Below are positions 1 to 10,706 of a stretch of 64,000 nt of DNA, in pieces. Positions within the stretch are counted from its first letter, which is position 1. Each line of letters opens with the position of its first letter. The position numbers were made by a program, and so were the translations under genes. Source of the DNA: Tragulus kanchil (taxonomy: Eukaryota; Chordata; Mammalia; Artiodactyla; Tragulidae); contig JAIOJX010000027.1 of the NCBI GenBank assembly GCA_022376925.1, forward strand, positions 16,571,471 through 16,635,470, written 5' to 3'. The notes beneath the pieces were generated by a model, which saw only the letters and a list, made by a program, of their open reading frames with translations, was not told the origin of the DNA and ran no database searches.

Positions 1-29
1 TAATTTGCGCTGGTTTTCCTGTTTGTGGG
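1..29. repeat. Right end of a duplicated block cut by the window edge
   Basis: These 29 bases match 1059-1087 exactly, an offset of 1058 bp, and the two sequences diverge immediately afterwards. This is how the end of the first copy of each ~1.1-kb duplication looks in this window, so I infer that the first copy lies mostly upstream and the second copy occupies about 30-1087. Confidence 0.6.
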
Positions 30-125
30 TGTCCACCGTGCAAAGGAACGGGGAGATTTGCCAAGGATCGTAACAAGCAGAGCTGTCGGGAACATTTTTT
101 GGAAAAGAATAAGAGTAGGAGTGAC

Positions 126-441
126 GGATGGATAAGTGGATGGATGGATGGATGGACGAGTGGATGGATGGATGGATGGACGAGTGGATGGATGGATGGA
201 TGGACCAGTGGATGGATGGATGGACGGACGAGTGGATGGATGGATGGATGGACCAGTGGATGGATGGATGGATGGATGGATGGATGAGTGGATGGATGGA
301 TGGATGGACCAGTGGATGGATGGATGGATGGACCAGTGGATGGATGGATGGACGGACGAGTGGATGGATGGGTAGATGGATGGACGAGTGGATGGACGGA
401 CAAGTGGATGGATGAACGAGTGGATGGATGGATGGATGAGT
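126..441. repeat. (TGGA)n microsatellite with higher-order phasing
   Basis: A tetranucleotide array of TGGA is interrupted every few units by CGAG or CCAG, giving a visible second-order period. The tryptophan/aspartate/glycine-rich open frames across it follow from a 4-bp repeat being open in several frames and are not genes. Confidence 0.95.
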
Positions 442-1704
442 GAAAGAGTCAGCAAAACACACCAAGTGGGCCATTTGCTGCCGCGTTTCCTTCCACTGTG
501 TTTCGACCTCGCGGCGGTGGGATCTCAGGTTCCTCAGCCAGGGGTTGCACCTGTGCCCCTGCAGTGGAGTCTCAGAGTCCCCGCCCCTGGACGGTCCGGG
601 AAGTCTCTGCTTGTTCTTTGAAAGGGCCTGCCTGCTGGTTGTCTCGAAGGCCCTCCTTAGCGTCCTTCCCGCTGCACAGCGGGCAGCGTAGGGGCAGAGC
701 GGAGCAGTCGCTGGAGCCCCACTCAGCCCCTCTCCAGGTCTCCCGCTCACCCCTGTCCCCTGCTCTCAGCGGCCATGGCAGATGGTTATTAAAACCCATG
801 TCCACTTCCAAGCCTTTGAATTATGAATGGAGCCCAGATAGCTTTTATTCCAGTCACACAGCGATTTAGAGAGCTGCAAGGTCAGGGCTTGTCTCCTATT
901 TAAAATTCCTTATAAATGAAGGCTGGACACGCCTCACCTGGAGACGTTATATCTCTCCGGGGCTTTCGAGGCCGCGTGTTTTGCGCTCACGTTCCGGATT
1001 CTAACATGCGTAATTGATGCAAAGAGTGAGGTGCTTTGACTTCTGTCTGGCTGGGTCTTAATTTGCGCTGGTTTTCCTGTTTGTGGGCTGTAATGTCTGG
1101 GTCTGTATTTCTAGCTTCCCTTTCCAATGTCGTTTCAGACTTTAATTAGGACCCCTGTAGGCGCGCTGGCCCAAGTCTACCCAGAAAGACTTGGAGAAAA
1201 ACAAAGGAAGCTTTCCAAAGAGCAAGACCATTTTATTGCTTATTAATTAGCCCAGCCAAACAGAGACAGAGGCTGGTCGGGGGCGGGGTGGGGAGGGGGG
1301 AGGTGACCCGGAGGTCAGTGCCTTGAGCTGCGTGGGGTGCTGGCAGGTAATTTTGGGGGAGGAGGGGTACAGCCAGAGCTTTCCAAAGATGTGGAAATAA
1401 AGGCCTTAAGGTTGTTCCTGAGAGTTAAGTTATGGACTTTAACTCACAGTGGGGAAGGAATCGAGCCCTGCAAGCATCAGCTTAAGCGATTATGTGGAAA
1501 ATGGACTCACGTGCTTTTTCCAATCAAGTGACCGGGCCTCTCTCTTCGAGTTTTGCAGTTTTGTTCATTTTGCTGGAACGGGCCCGCGGCACCAGGCCCG
1601 CGGCTCGGAGCTCGAGGGACCCCTGGAAGCCCCACCCTCGTAGAACCTTCGGCCTGGGGAGGAAGTCAGAGCTCCTTGGTTTTTTTTTTTCCTCCCCCAA
1701 ATAA
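442..1704. other. Non-coding, no gene seen
   Basis: Unique sequence with a G-rich patch near 1276-1305. I see no exon, RNA gene or clear transposon. It is presumably upstream ARSG intron, because the next ARSG exon lies at 10.7 kb on the + strand. Confidence 0.5.
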
Positions 1705-1845
1705 GTATTTACTTTTTTATTTGTATGGCTGTGCCGGGTCTTAGTTGCAGCGTGTGGGATCTTAGTTCGCCGGCCAGGTGTGGAACCCACGCCCCCCGCA
1801 TTGGGAGTGCAGAGCCTCAAACACTGGGCCCCCAGGGACATTCCA
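1705..1845 (-). mobile_element. CHR-type SINE, degraded
   Basis: On the + strand it reads as the antisense of the cetartiodactyl CHR consensus: 'GTGTGGGATCTTAGTTC', then a degraded 'ATCGAACC' segment, then a degraded 'CCACCAGGGAAGTCCC' end. Class is clear; subfamily is not assigned. Confidence 0.7.
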
Positions 1846-2038
1846 GGGTCCACGGTCTTTGATGCAAAACAGGGGCTAGACAGAGCAAGACACATCTGTG
1901 TTTGTGCCAGCTACGTGGTCTTAGGGAAGTTACTGACACTCTCTGCTTTACCTTCCTCATCTGTAAAAGGGCGTTCTGACAATTTGAAATGATATATGTA
2001 ACATGATCAGGGTTGTAGCCACTTGATAAATAGTAGCT

Positions 2039-2143
2039 TTTTTTTTGGCATGTGGGATCTTAGTTCCCTGACCGGGGATCGAACCAGAGCCCCCTACATT
2101 GGAAGCTCAGAGTCTTAACCCCTGGACCGCCAGGGAAGTCCCA
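2039..2143 (-). mobile_element. CHR-type SINE (second copy 3204-3293)
   Basis: A T-rich start followed by 'TGTGGGATCTTAGTTCCCTG', 'GGGGATCGAACC' and 'CGCCAGGGAAGTCCC', the antisense CHR signature. Most of it is repeated in the second copy of the 1.1-kb duplication, where CCCTG has become CCTG. Confidence 0.8.
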
Positions 2144-2213
2144 GTAGTGGCTATTTTTAGTATCCTAAGACAAACATACAGCAAGTCAATAGATATTTAT
2201 CTAATTTTTTAAA

Positions 2214-2420
2214 CTGGACTTCCCTGGTGGCCCAGATGGTAAAGAACCTTCCTGCAATGCAGGAGACCCAGGTTTGATCCCTGGTCAGGAAGACCCCTGG
2301 AGAAGGGAATGGCTGGCTGCCCACCGCAGTCGTCTTGCTTGGAGAAGCCACGGACAGAGGGGCCCGGTGGGCTGCCGTCCGTGGGGTTGCCAAGAGTTGG
2401 ACGAGATGGAGCGACCACGC
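2214..2420 (+). mobile_element. Bov-tA SINE (second copy 3362-3567)
   Basis: Starts 'GGACTTCCCTGGTGGCCCAG', continues 'TGCAATGCAGGAGACCCAGG' and ends near 'AGAGTTGGACGAGATGGAGC', the order of the ruminant tRNA-derived Bov-tA consensus. Confidence 0.9.
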
Positions 2421-2924
2421 CAGTGGACCTGCAGCCACTTTTACGTGGGGTCTAAGGCAGGGCACAAACGAGCCTGTCTGCAAAGACAGACGCTGACTCC
2501 CAGACTCAGAGAACCGTCTGGATGTTTACCCTCTGGGTCTCAGCTTACAGGTCGCCTTTCTGAGGAGCGCTTGCTGGAATTATCCACCTCGGCCTCGGAA
2601 CCGTGTGCAGCCTGAGGGCAGGGGCTGACCGTCTCCCCTTACGGCTGGCGTTCCAGGCCCTCTCCCGTTTCACCCGCGGTGCGGCAGCCAGGCCTCTGGT
2701 CGTGACCGCAGAGGCGCGGCGCAGCCAGCCCAGGCACGAGAGGGGCTCGGCTTAGGCCCTTGGTGAGACTCTGGAGAGACCCCCTCTTTTGTTTGGGCTT
2801 CCAGACCAGTTGGGCCCCTTCTTTCAGGCTCCTGGTAGGATCCTCGAGGAGGCCCCGGCCCTCCGGGATGATATGATTTTAGCTTGAGATTCAAGGGGAG
2901 AAGAAGCTCCTCCTCTCTCTCTAG

Positions 2925-3160
2925 TCCAGAGAATCGTCCTGCCAAGGCGGAGACACAGGTTTGACCCCTGGCCGGGGAAGATCCTGCATACCGCGGAGCC
3001 ATGAAGCCTGCGCACGGCTACTGGGCCTGACCCTCGAGCCCGGGAGCTGAAAGCCCCAGAGCCTGTGCTGCCCAACACGAGAGGCCCCTGCAACGAGAGG
3101 CTGACGCGCCGCAGCTAAAGAAAACGCCTGTGCAGCAACAAAGACCCAGCACAGCTAGAA
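2925..3160 (+). mobile_element. CHR-type SINE, long form (second copy 4074-4310)
   Basis: Contains the sense order 'GACACAGGTTTGACCCCTGG', 'GGGGAAGATCCTGCATACCG' and an A-rich tail with 'GCAACAAAGACCCAGCACAG'. Present in both copies of duplication A. Confidence 0.8.
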
Positions 3161-4645
3161 ATAGATACTTACATGAAAAGAGGACTCTATCTGAACAAAA
3201 GCCGTGGGATCTTAGTTCCTGACCGGGGATCGAACCAGAGCCCCCTACATTGGAAGCTCAGAGTCTTAACCCCTGGACCGCCAGGGAAGTCCCAGTAGTG
3301 GCTATTTTTAGTATCCTAAGACAAACATACAGCAAGTCAATAGATATTTATCTAATTTTTTAAACTGGACTTCCCTGGTGGCCCAGATGGTAAAGAACCT
3401 TCCTGCAATGCAGGAGACCCAGGTTTGATCCTGGTCAGGAAGACCCTGGAGAAGGGAATGGCTGGCTGCCCACCGCAGTCGTCTTGCTTGGAGAAGCCAC
3501 GGACAGAGGGGCCCGGTGGGCTGCCGTCCGTGGGGTTGCCAAGAGTTGGACGAGATGGAGCGACCACGCCAGTGGACCTGCAGCCACTTTTACGTGGGGT
3601 CTAAGGCAGGGCACAAACGAGCCTGTCTGCAAAGACAGACGCTGACTCCCAGACTCAGAGAACCGTCTGGATGTTTACCCTCTGGGTCTCAGCTTACAGG
3701 TCGCCTTTCTGAGGAGCGCTTGCTGGAATTATCCACCTCGGCCTCGGAACCGTGTGCAGCCTGAGGGCAGGGGCTGACCGTCTCCCCTTACGGCTGGCGT
3801 TCCAGGCCCTCTCCCGTTTCACCCGCGGTGCGGCAGCCAGGCCTCTGGTCGTGACCGCAGAGGCGCGGCGCAGCCAGCCCAGGCACGAGAGGGGCTCGGC
3901 TTAGGCCCTTGGTGAGACTCTGGAGAGACCCCCTCTTTTGTTTGGGCTTCCAGACCAGTTGGGCCCCTTCTTTCAGGCTCCTGGTAGGATCCTCGAGGAG
4001 GCCCCGGCCCTCCGGGATGATATGATTTTAGCTTGAGATTCAAGGGGAGAAGAAGCTCCTCCTCTCTCTCTAGTCCAGAGAATCGTCCTGCCAAGGCGGA
4101 GACACAGGTTTGACCCCTGGCCGGGGAAGATCCTGCATACCGCGGAGCCATGAAGCCTGCGCACGGCTACTGGGCCTGACCCTCGAGCCCGGGAGCTGAA
4201 AGCCCCAGAGCCTGTGCTGCCCAACACGAGAGGCCCCTGCAACGAGAGGCTGACGCGCCGCAGCTAAAGAAAACGCCTGTGCAGCAACAAAGACCCAGCA
4301 CAGCTAGAAATAGATACTTACATGAAAAAGAGGACTCTATCTGAACAAAACTACATTAAGAAAAATAATTTGAGAAAAAAAGAGAAGAAAATTCCAGGCT
4401 TGGATTCTGAGTAGCCATGCCTGGGCATGGGTCGTGGGCCGGATCACTAAGGAGGGGTCTGCACGCCTCTGATGGGTCCATGTCTGGGTGGACGTGTTGG
4501 AGAGGCGTCCGCTGCCCCAGGAAGCCCCTTGAGCGAGTGCTCAGGTGTCGCCGAGTGGAGGCGTGCGTTCAGGCTGCCAGGAAGGTTCATAAGTTCAGAA
4601 GAGTCCAGATCATCCTCCTGGGGAATAAGAGCCTTTGTAACGTGG

Positions 4646-4835
4646 GGCTTCCCTGTGGCTCCGAGGGTAACGAATCCGCCTGCTCGTGCAGGAGACCCGG
4701 GTTCGCTCCCTGGGTCAGGAGGTCCCCTGGTTGATGGGATGTCAACCCACGCCAGTATTCTCGCCCGAAGGATAACGTGGACAGAGGAGCCCGGTGTCCC
4801 CGGGGTTGCAGAGCAGAGCCAGACACGCCGGAGGG
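4646..4835 (+). mobile_element. Bov-tA SINE (second copy 5789-5978)
   Basis: Diverged but clear: 'GGGCTTCCCTGTGGCTCCGA', 'GCAGGAGACCCGGGTTCGCT' and 'GTGGACAGAGGAGCCCGGTG' in consensus order. Confidence 0.85.
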
Positions 4836-4941
4836 ACTTTACTCGCTTTTGTGACGGTGGTAGGCTCTGAAGCTCAGGTGGGAGCCTGGAAGGGCTGGAA
4901 GGGAGGCTGGGCTGAGCTGCAGCTGAGCGAGGAGCGCGGCT

Positions 4942-5190
4942 GGGAGCCGCACGTGGCGGGGGCGTGGCCGGCGGCGGGGCTGGGAGCCGCACGTGGTGGG
5001 GGCGTGGCCGGCGTCGGGGCTGGGGAGCCGCACGTGGTGGGGGCGTGGCCGGCGGCGGGGCTGGGAGCCGCACGTGGTGGGGGCGTGGCCGGCGTCGGGG
5101 CTGGGAGCCGCACGTGGTGGGGGCGTGGCCGGCGGCGGGGCTGGGGAGCCGCACGTGGTGGGGGCGTGGCCGGCGGCGGGGCTGGGCGGC
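4942..5190 (+). repeat. GC-rich 40/41-bp minisatellite with E-box and GC-box per unit (second copy 6085-6333)
   Basis: Six tandem units of 40 or 41 bp. Each holds a CACGTG palindrome (4950, 4990, 5031, 5071, 5111 and 5152) followed by GGGGGCGTGGCC and a GGCGGCGGGGC or GGCGTCGGGGC block. Units alternate between these last two blocks. CACGTG is the core E-box bound by bHLH-zip factors such as MYC/MAX, USF and TFEB; GGGGCGTGGC resembles an SP/KLF site. Function here is inference only. The array lies upstream of the first ARSG exon in the window. Confidence 0.9.
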
Positions 5191-6644
5191 GCTCCCGGAG
5201 CTCGCCCTGTTGGAGGGAGGCGTGGCCGCTGCCGGGAGCTTCCGCCGAGTGGCCTAGAGCCCCGGAAACGCCTTGGCTCGAGGTTCCGGAAACGGGAAGT
5301 TAAGGAGGAAGGTGTTGGCCGAGCCTCACTCCTGAAGGGACAGAAGACGCCCCTTGTCACCCACCGACACGTCCCGGCCACGCGGGCGTTCCTGAGCGAG
5401 CAGTGGTCCCGCTCCGATCTTGCCCTCCTTTGTCACGCGGCCATCGGCCCCCTGTGCGTCTTCACCTGCAGGCCCTGAGTCTCTTTCTGAACAAAACTAC
5501 ATTAAGAAAAATAATTTGAGAAAAAGAGAAGAAAATTCCAGGCTTGGATTCTGAGTAGCCATGCCTGGGCATGGGTCGTGGGCCGGATCACTAAGGAGGG
5601 TCTGCACGCCTCTGATGGGTCCATGTCTGGGTGGACGTGTTGGATAGGCGTCCGCTGCCCCAGGAAGCCCCTTGAGCGAGTGCTCAGGTGTCGCCGAGTG
5701 GAGGCGTGCGTTCAGGCTGCCAGGAAGGTTCATAAGTTCAGAAGAGTCCAGATCATCCTCCTGGGGAATAAGAGCCTTTGTAACGTGGGGCTTCCCTGTG
5801 GCTCCGAGGGTAACGAATCCGCCTGCTCGTGCAGGAGACCCGGGTTCGCTCCCTGGGTCAGGAGGTCCCCTGGTTGATGGGATGTCAACCCACGCCAGTA
5901 TTCTCGCCCGAAGGATAACGTGGACAGAGGAGCCCGGTGTCCCCGGGGTTGCAGAGCAGAGCCAGACACGCCGGAGGGACTTTACTCGCTTTTGTGACGG
6001 TGGTAGGCTCTGAAGCTCAGGTGGGAGCCTGGAAGGGCTGGAAGGGAGGCTGGGCTGAGCTGCAGCTGAGCGAGGAGCGCGGCTGGGAGCCGCACGTGGC
6101 GGGGGCGTGGCCGGCGGCGGGGCTGGGAGCCGCACGTGGTGGGGGCGTGGCCGGCGTCGGGGCTGGGGAGCCGCACGTGGTGGGGGCGTGGCCGGCGGCG
6201 GGGCTGGGAGCCGCACGTGGTGGGGGCGTGGCCGGCGTCGGGGCTGGGAGCCGCACGTGGTGGGGGCGTGGCCGGCGGCGGGGCTGGGGAGCCGCACGTG
6301 GTGGGGGCGTGGCCGGCGGCGGGGCTGGGCGGCGCTCCCGGAGCTCGCCCTGTTGGAGGGAGGCGTGGCCGCTGCCGGGAGCTTCCGCCGAGTGGCCTAG
6401 AGCCCCGGAAACGCCTTGGCTCGAGGTTCCGGAAACGGGAAGTTAAGGAGGAAGGTGTTGGCCGAGCCTCACTCCTGAAGGGACAGAAGACGCCCCTTGT
6501 CACCCACCGACACGTCCCGGCCACGCGGGCGTTCCTGAGCGAGCAGTGGTCCCGCTCCGATCTTGCCCTCCTTTGTCACGCGGCCATCGGCCCCCTGTGC
6601 GTCTTCACCTGCAGGTTTCCTGCGTGAGGCTCTCTCCCTTTCAA

Positions 6645-6800
6645 AGCAATGATTTTGAAGTGTAGTTGATTTTCAATGCCGTATTAACGTACGGTACAGC
6701 CCAGTGATTCGCTTACATACATGCGTGCATTCTTTCTCGTACCGTTTTCCATTATGGTTTATCTTAGGCTACTGAATACAGTCTCCTGCGCGCTACAGTG
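6645..6800 (-). mobile_element. L1 3'-end fragment
   Basis: Contains 'GTAGTTGATTTTCAATGCCG', 'CAGTGATTCGCTTACATACA' and 'TTTTCCATTATGGTTTATC', the recurrent 3'-end motif of artiodactyl L1 elements, which recurs in diverged form near 24.65, 25.85, 44.65 and 48.95 kb. Family assignment is from memory of the consensus. Confidence 0.6.
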
Positions 6801-6844
6801 AGAACCTTGGTGTTTCTCTCCCTTTCGTTTTTTTCTCTAATAAT

Positions 6845-7150
6845 GTAATTGATTGATTGGTTGGCTGCACTGAGTCCTTGTGGCCACGCAGGCCTTTCTC
6901 TTGTTGTAGAGGGCGGGGGCTGCTCTCTGACGGTGGTGCGTGGGCTTCTCGTCGCAGTGGCTTTTCTGGTTGCGGAGCACAGGCTCCAGGCTGCGGGCTT
7001 CCGACGCTGCGGCTCCCGGGCTCTGGAGCACAGGCGTTGTGGCGCATGGGCTTCGTTGTTCGGCAGTGTGTGGCATCTCCCTAGACCAGAGATGGAACCC
7101 GCGTCTCCTGCATTGGCAGGGGATTCTCACCCACGGGACCACCAGGGAGG
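6845..7150 (-). mobile_element. CHR-type SINE, near full length
   Basis: Reads antisense on the + strand: 'GGGCTTCTCGTCGCAGTGGC', 'GAGCACAGGCTCCAGGCTGC', 'CCTGCATTGGCAGGGGATTC' and 'GGGACCACCAGGGAGGCCC'. Confidence 0.85.
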
Positions 7151-8277
7151 CCCTGCTGGTGCTTCAGTCTCGGGAGGAAGGTGACCGAAGAGGCTGGTAC
7201 AGATGAACGTGTTCTTGGGAGAGCAGCATGAACGCGGAAGCGGAGCTCCGTTTGGGATTGTCGGGGTAGCAGATGCCAGCTACCTGGCATGTCCAGAGTC
7301 CTGGATTTTGCCCCAGGAGGTGGGCAGGTGCGGGAAGCTGTGAGAGGCGGGTGCCTGGAAAGCACCCAGGTGCCCCACGATGGAGGGAGGGAAGGAAGGC
7401 TGCGCCGGCGCCTTCCGACCCCAGGGGATGGAGGGTCAGGAAGAGGTGCTGGCTGGGGTGTGACCGCAGAGCCGGGGCCCTGGACGCCCCGAGGCTGCAG
7501 GGAGGCCTCGCCCAGCACGCGGACCCAGCTCGCGTGTTGGCGCTCCCCGCTCCCTGCCCTCATTCTGTCAGGAGGAGGCACGGCTCGCCCGGCTGAAGAG
7601 CGAGGCCGCGGGGCCAGGCGGGCGCGGCCAGGGCCTCACAGCGCGTGCCACTGCCCTGGAGGCTGCTGTTCCTTCTGTGCTTTGTGTCACTTGGAAAAAA
7701 TGGTGTTCAGGGATTCCGCCGCCTTCTGGGGCCGAGGCTGGGTCTCTTTAGCGAGAGTCACAGTGTTGCCCAGGAACAGAGAGGACGGGGCCTCATGCGC
7801 TGCCCGCGCCCCGTGGTGCCCACCTGGTGCCGGGCGGGGGACCGAAGGGTGAGGGCCGGTGGTCCAGCCGTCTCGGCTCTGGCGCTGACCTGCGGAGTCA
7901 CAGACCGTGCCCAGAGCTACCCGCTCCGAGCGGCCCGCTTTGGATCAGAGCTCCTGACGCCAGGAGTCAGGAATCCAGGCGCCCCTTGGTGGGCGGGTCT
8001 TTTCCGCGTTGTGTTGCCCGAAGGCTGCTCTGGGGAAACCCAGCGGGCAGCGGCCGGGCTGGGAGGTCCGGGTGGCCTCACTCAGTACACGTGTGACATT
8101 TAGTTGCCAAAGGCCTCAGCTGGGGTCATGGGCCAGAGCCCCGACGACAGCCTGGGCCGCTGAGCAGTCTTGGGGTGCTTGATTTCTCACGTATTTCATC
8201 ATCTGATCGGTACAAAACATGGTTTTATGTGTGTTTCTGTTTAAAGACATCTCATTGACCGTATGCGTGGAAGTCAC
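7151..8277. other. GC-rich intronic sequence, no gene seen
   Basis: Unique, GC-rich DNA with several chance open frames on both strands. None resembles a known protein or is flanked by a convincing exon structure. Presumed ARSG intron. Confidence 0.5.
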
Positions 8278-8461
8278 GGTTGTGTCTGGCTCTTTGCTAC
8301 CCACTGGACTGCAGCCCATCAGGCTCCTGTGTCCCTGGGATTCTCCAGGCAAGAAGACTGGAGTGGGTGCCATTCCGCTCTCTGGGGATCTGCCCCACCC
8401 AGGGATCGAAGGCCCGTCTCCTGCATTGCAGGCAGATTCTTTACCCTCTGAGCCGCTAGGG
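8278..8461 (-). mobile_element. Bov-tA SINE
   Basis: Antisense order: 'TGCAGCCCATCAGGCTCCTG', 'TTCTCCAGGCAAGAAGACTG', 'CTGCATTGCAGGCAGATTC'. Confidence 0.9.
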
Positions 8462-8560
8462 GGCTTCCCTGGTAGCTCAGCTTCCCTGGTGGCTCAGATG
8501 GTAGAGAATCAGTCTGCAGTGCAGGAGACATGGGTTTGATTCCTGGGTGGGGAAGATACA
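8462..8560 (+). mobile_element. Bov-tA SINE 5' part
   Basis: A sense head with a doubled 'GCTTCCCTGGTGGCTCAG' motif runs to 'GATTCCTGGGTGGGGAAGAT' and then stops. Duplication C begins inside this fragment at about 8542, so copy 2 at 9681 starts with the same truncated SINE tail. Confidence 0.85.
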
Positions 8561-8906
8561 TAGTGATTCATTGATACTGAACTCAAGGTCAACTACACTG
8601 TGCCTGTTGCTGAACGAAGCCTATCCGACACTTGTATTTTCTCCACAAGGCCTCTCACATCCTTCTCGAGCTCAGAGACACCGGCCAGACCTCGAGTCCT
8701 GTGCCTGAGGCTGTTGTAAGCAGCGAAATCAGCAACAGAAAGACACAGTTGCAACACTGTGGCATTGAGTTGCCTGTGACAAGGAGGCACGTGCTTAGCG
8801 TGTGAGCCCAGACAGACGGCCACCCTGCCCAGCCTCAGCGGGAAATGCGCAGATCTTCTCAGGCCTGCACATACCCTCGGACGATTCCTTGAGAGATGGG
8901 AGTATT

Positions 8907-9435
8907 TTGTTGTTTGGTTGCTAGGTCGTGTCCCACTCTGCGGCCCATGGACTGTGGCCCACAGAGGCGCCTCTGTCCTCCCCTGTTTCCTGGCGTTTTC
9001 TCCAATTCGTGTCTGTTGTGTTGGTGATAGTAGCCATCTCATCCGCTGTCGCCCCTTCTCCTCCTGCCCCAGTCTCTCCCAGAATCAGGCTCTTTTCCAG
9101 TGAGTCTTCTCTTCGCCTCAGGTGGCCAAAGTATTGGAGTTTCAGCTTCGGCATCAGTTCTTCCGCGAATAATCAGGGTTGATTTGATTGACGACTGATT
9201 TAGGGTTGGTTTAATTGACTGGTTTGATCTCCCTGCAGTCCGGGGGACTCTCAAGAGTCTTCTCCAGCACCACAATTTGAAACCGTCGATTCTTTGGCAC
9301 GCGGCCATCTTGATGATCCGTCTCTCACATCTGCACATGGTTATTGGAAAAACCATAGCTTTGACTATGCAGACCTTTGTTGACAAACTGATGTCTCTGC
9401 TTCTTAGTATGCTGTCTGGTTTTGTGGTTTCCTTT
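8907..9435 (-). mobile_element. BovB (RTE-class) LINE 3' fragment
   Basis: The - strand translates, across frame breaks, to the C-terminal part of the BovB reverse transcriptase: 'VKAMVFPITMCRCE', 'LWCWRRLLRVPRTAGRSNQS' and, in another frame, 'LKLQYFGHLRRREDSLEKSL'. Short of full length and broken by frameshifts and stops, so an inactive remnant. BovB is an RTE retrotransposon known for horizontal spread among vertebrates and is abundant in ruminants. Confidence 0.9.
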
Positions 9436-9570
9436 ACCTGTCCCGTACCTGGGTGATCTTGGGGCGTTTCCCCAGCCCTGGAATCCCAGAAACTGAGCGG
9501 GAGTGGGCTGTCTCCTTGTTGGCTTTGCGTGGTTGGACCGCTGCCACCCCTCACGGTCTTCTCCTCGCAG

Positions 9571-9683
9571 GTTTGTGGATTTCCACGCGGCTGCCTCCAC
9601 CTGCTCGCCCTCCCGGGCCGCCCTGCTCACTGGCCGGCTGGGCCTCCGTAATGGCGTCACTCACAACTTTGCAGTCACCTCTG
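9571..9683 (+). pseudogene. ARSG: Truncated copy of the ARSG catalytic exon
   Basis: Identical to the first 113 bases of the exon at 10707-10894, with the same acceptor (CTCCTCGCAG) and the formylglycine cysteine codon at 9602-9604. The match stops inside the codon run for 'NFAVTS', where duplication C jumps back to SINE sequence. There is no splice donor, so it cannot act as an internal exon. I read it as the end of an unmerged overlapping contig and not as a gene-level duplication. Confidence 0.9.
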
Positions 9684-10043
9684 GGTGGGAAGATACATAG
9701 TGATTCATTGATACTGAACTCAAGGTCAACTACACTGTGCCTGTTGCTGAACGAAGCCTATCCGACACTTGTATTTTCTCCACAAGGCCTCTCACATCCT
9801 TCTCGAGCTCAGAGACACCGGCCAGACCTCGAGTCCTGTGCCTGAGGCTGTTGTAAGCAGCGAAATCAGCAACAGAAAGACACAGTTGCAACACTGTGGC
9901 ATTGAGTTGCCTGTGACAAGGAGGCACGTGCTTAGCGTGTGAGCCCAGACAGACGGCCACCCTGCCCAGCCTCAGCGGGAAATGCGCAGATCTTCTCAGG
10001 CCTGCACATACCCTCGGACGATTCCTTGAGAGATGGGAGTATT

Positions 10044-10572
10044 TTGTTGTTTGGTTGCTAGGTCGTGTCCCACTCTGCGGCCCATGGACTGTGGCCCACA
10101 GAGGCGCCTCTGTCCTCCCCTGTTTCCTGGCGTTTTCTCCAATTCGTGTCTGTTGTGTTGGTGATAGTAGCCATCTCATCCGCTGTCGCCCCTTCTCCTC
10201 CTGCCCCAGTCTCTCCCAGAATCAGGCTCTTTTCCAGTGAGTCTTCTCTCGCCTCAGGTGGCCAAAGTATTGGAGTTTCAGCTTCGGCATCAGTTCTTCC
10301 GCGAATAATCAGGGTTGATTTGATTGACGACTGATTTAGGGTTGGTTTAATTGACTGGTTTGATCTCCCTGCAGTCCGGGGGACTCTCAAGAGTCTTCTC
10401 CAGCACCACAATTTGAAACCGTCGATTCTTTGGCACGCGGCCATCTTGATGATCCGTCTCTCACATCTGCACATGGTTATTGGAAAAACCATAGCTTTGA
10501 CTATGCAGACCTTTGTTGACAAACTGATGTCTCTGCTTCTTAGTATGCTGTCTGGTTTTGTGGTTTCCTTTA
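10044..10572 (-). mobile_element. BovB LINE fragment, second copy
   Basis: Repeat of 8907-9435 at +1136/1137 bp, differing by one base loss near 10248 that happens to lengthen the open frame. Same remnant, duplicated with its flanks. Confidence 0.9.
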
Positions 10573-10706
10573 CCTGTCCCGTACCTGGGTGATCTTGGGG
10601 CGTTTCCCCAGCCCTGGAATCCCAGAAACTGAGCGGGAGTGGGCTGTCTCCTTGTTGGCTTTGCGTGGTTGGACCGCTGCCACCCCTCACGGTCTTCTCC
10701 TCGCAG

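Larger units (their letters stand above)
2052..4350. repeat. Direct duplication A (2052-3200 and 3204-4350)
   Basis: The blocks repeat at an offset of 1146-1149 bp with a 3-bp spacer. They contain a CHR SINE, a Bov-tA SINE, a longer CHR SINE and unique sequence. Differences I see are losses in base runs near the start of copy 2 (about 3216, 3430, 3445) and one missing A at the end of copy 1 near 3180; the bulk is identical. Confidence 0.95.
4341..6615. repeat. Direct duplication B (4341-5472 and 5487-6615)
   Basis: The offset is 1143-1146 bp with a 14-bp spacer. It contains a Bov-tA SINE and the E-box minisatellite. Differences are at the start of copy 2: an A-run shortened near 5520, a G-run shortened near 5598 and one substitution near 5646. 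Copy 1 of B overlaps the last 10 bp of copy 2 of A. Confidence 0.95.

Noticed and set aside
128..415. Tryptophan/aspartate/glycine-rich repeat protein
   Set aside because: It is a translation of the (TGGA)n microsatellite, open in three frames at once. No codon constraint and no flanking gene structure.
2214..2420. tRNA gene in this and similar segments
   Set aside because: The tRNA-like boxes belong to Bov-tA and CHR SINE heads, which descend from tRNA genes. I see no intact cloverleaf and call none.
4942..5190. CRISPR-like direct repeats
   Set aside because: There are no unique spacers between repeats; units are contiguous at 40/41 bp, and the host is a mammal. It is a minisatellite.
9039..9554. 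Functional reverse transcriptase gene
   Set aside because: Only the C-terminal part of BovB is present, split among frames and lacking the catalytic region.
1..9570. Upstream ARSG coding exons (signal peptide, first Asp pair) or SLC16A6
   Set aside because: I looked for the ARSG 'DDMGWGD' type motif and saw none; nothing resembling a monocarboxylate transporter was seen either. They may lie outside the window.
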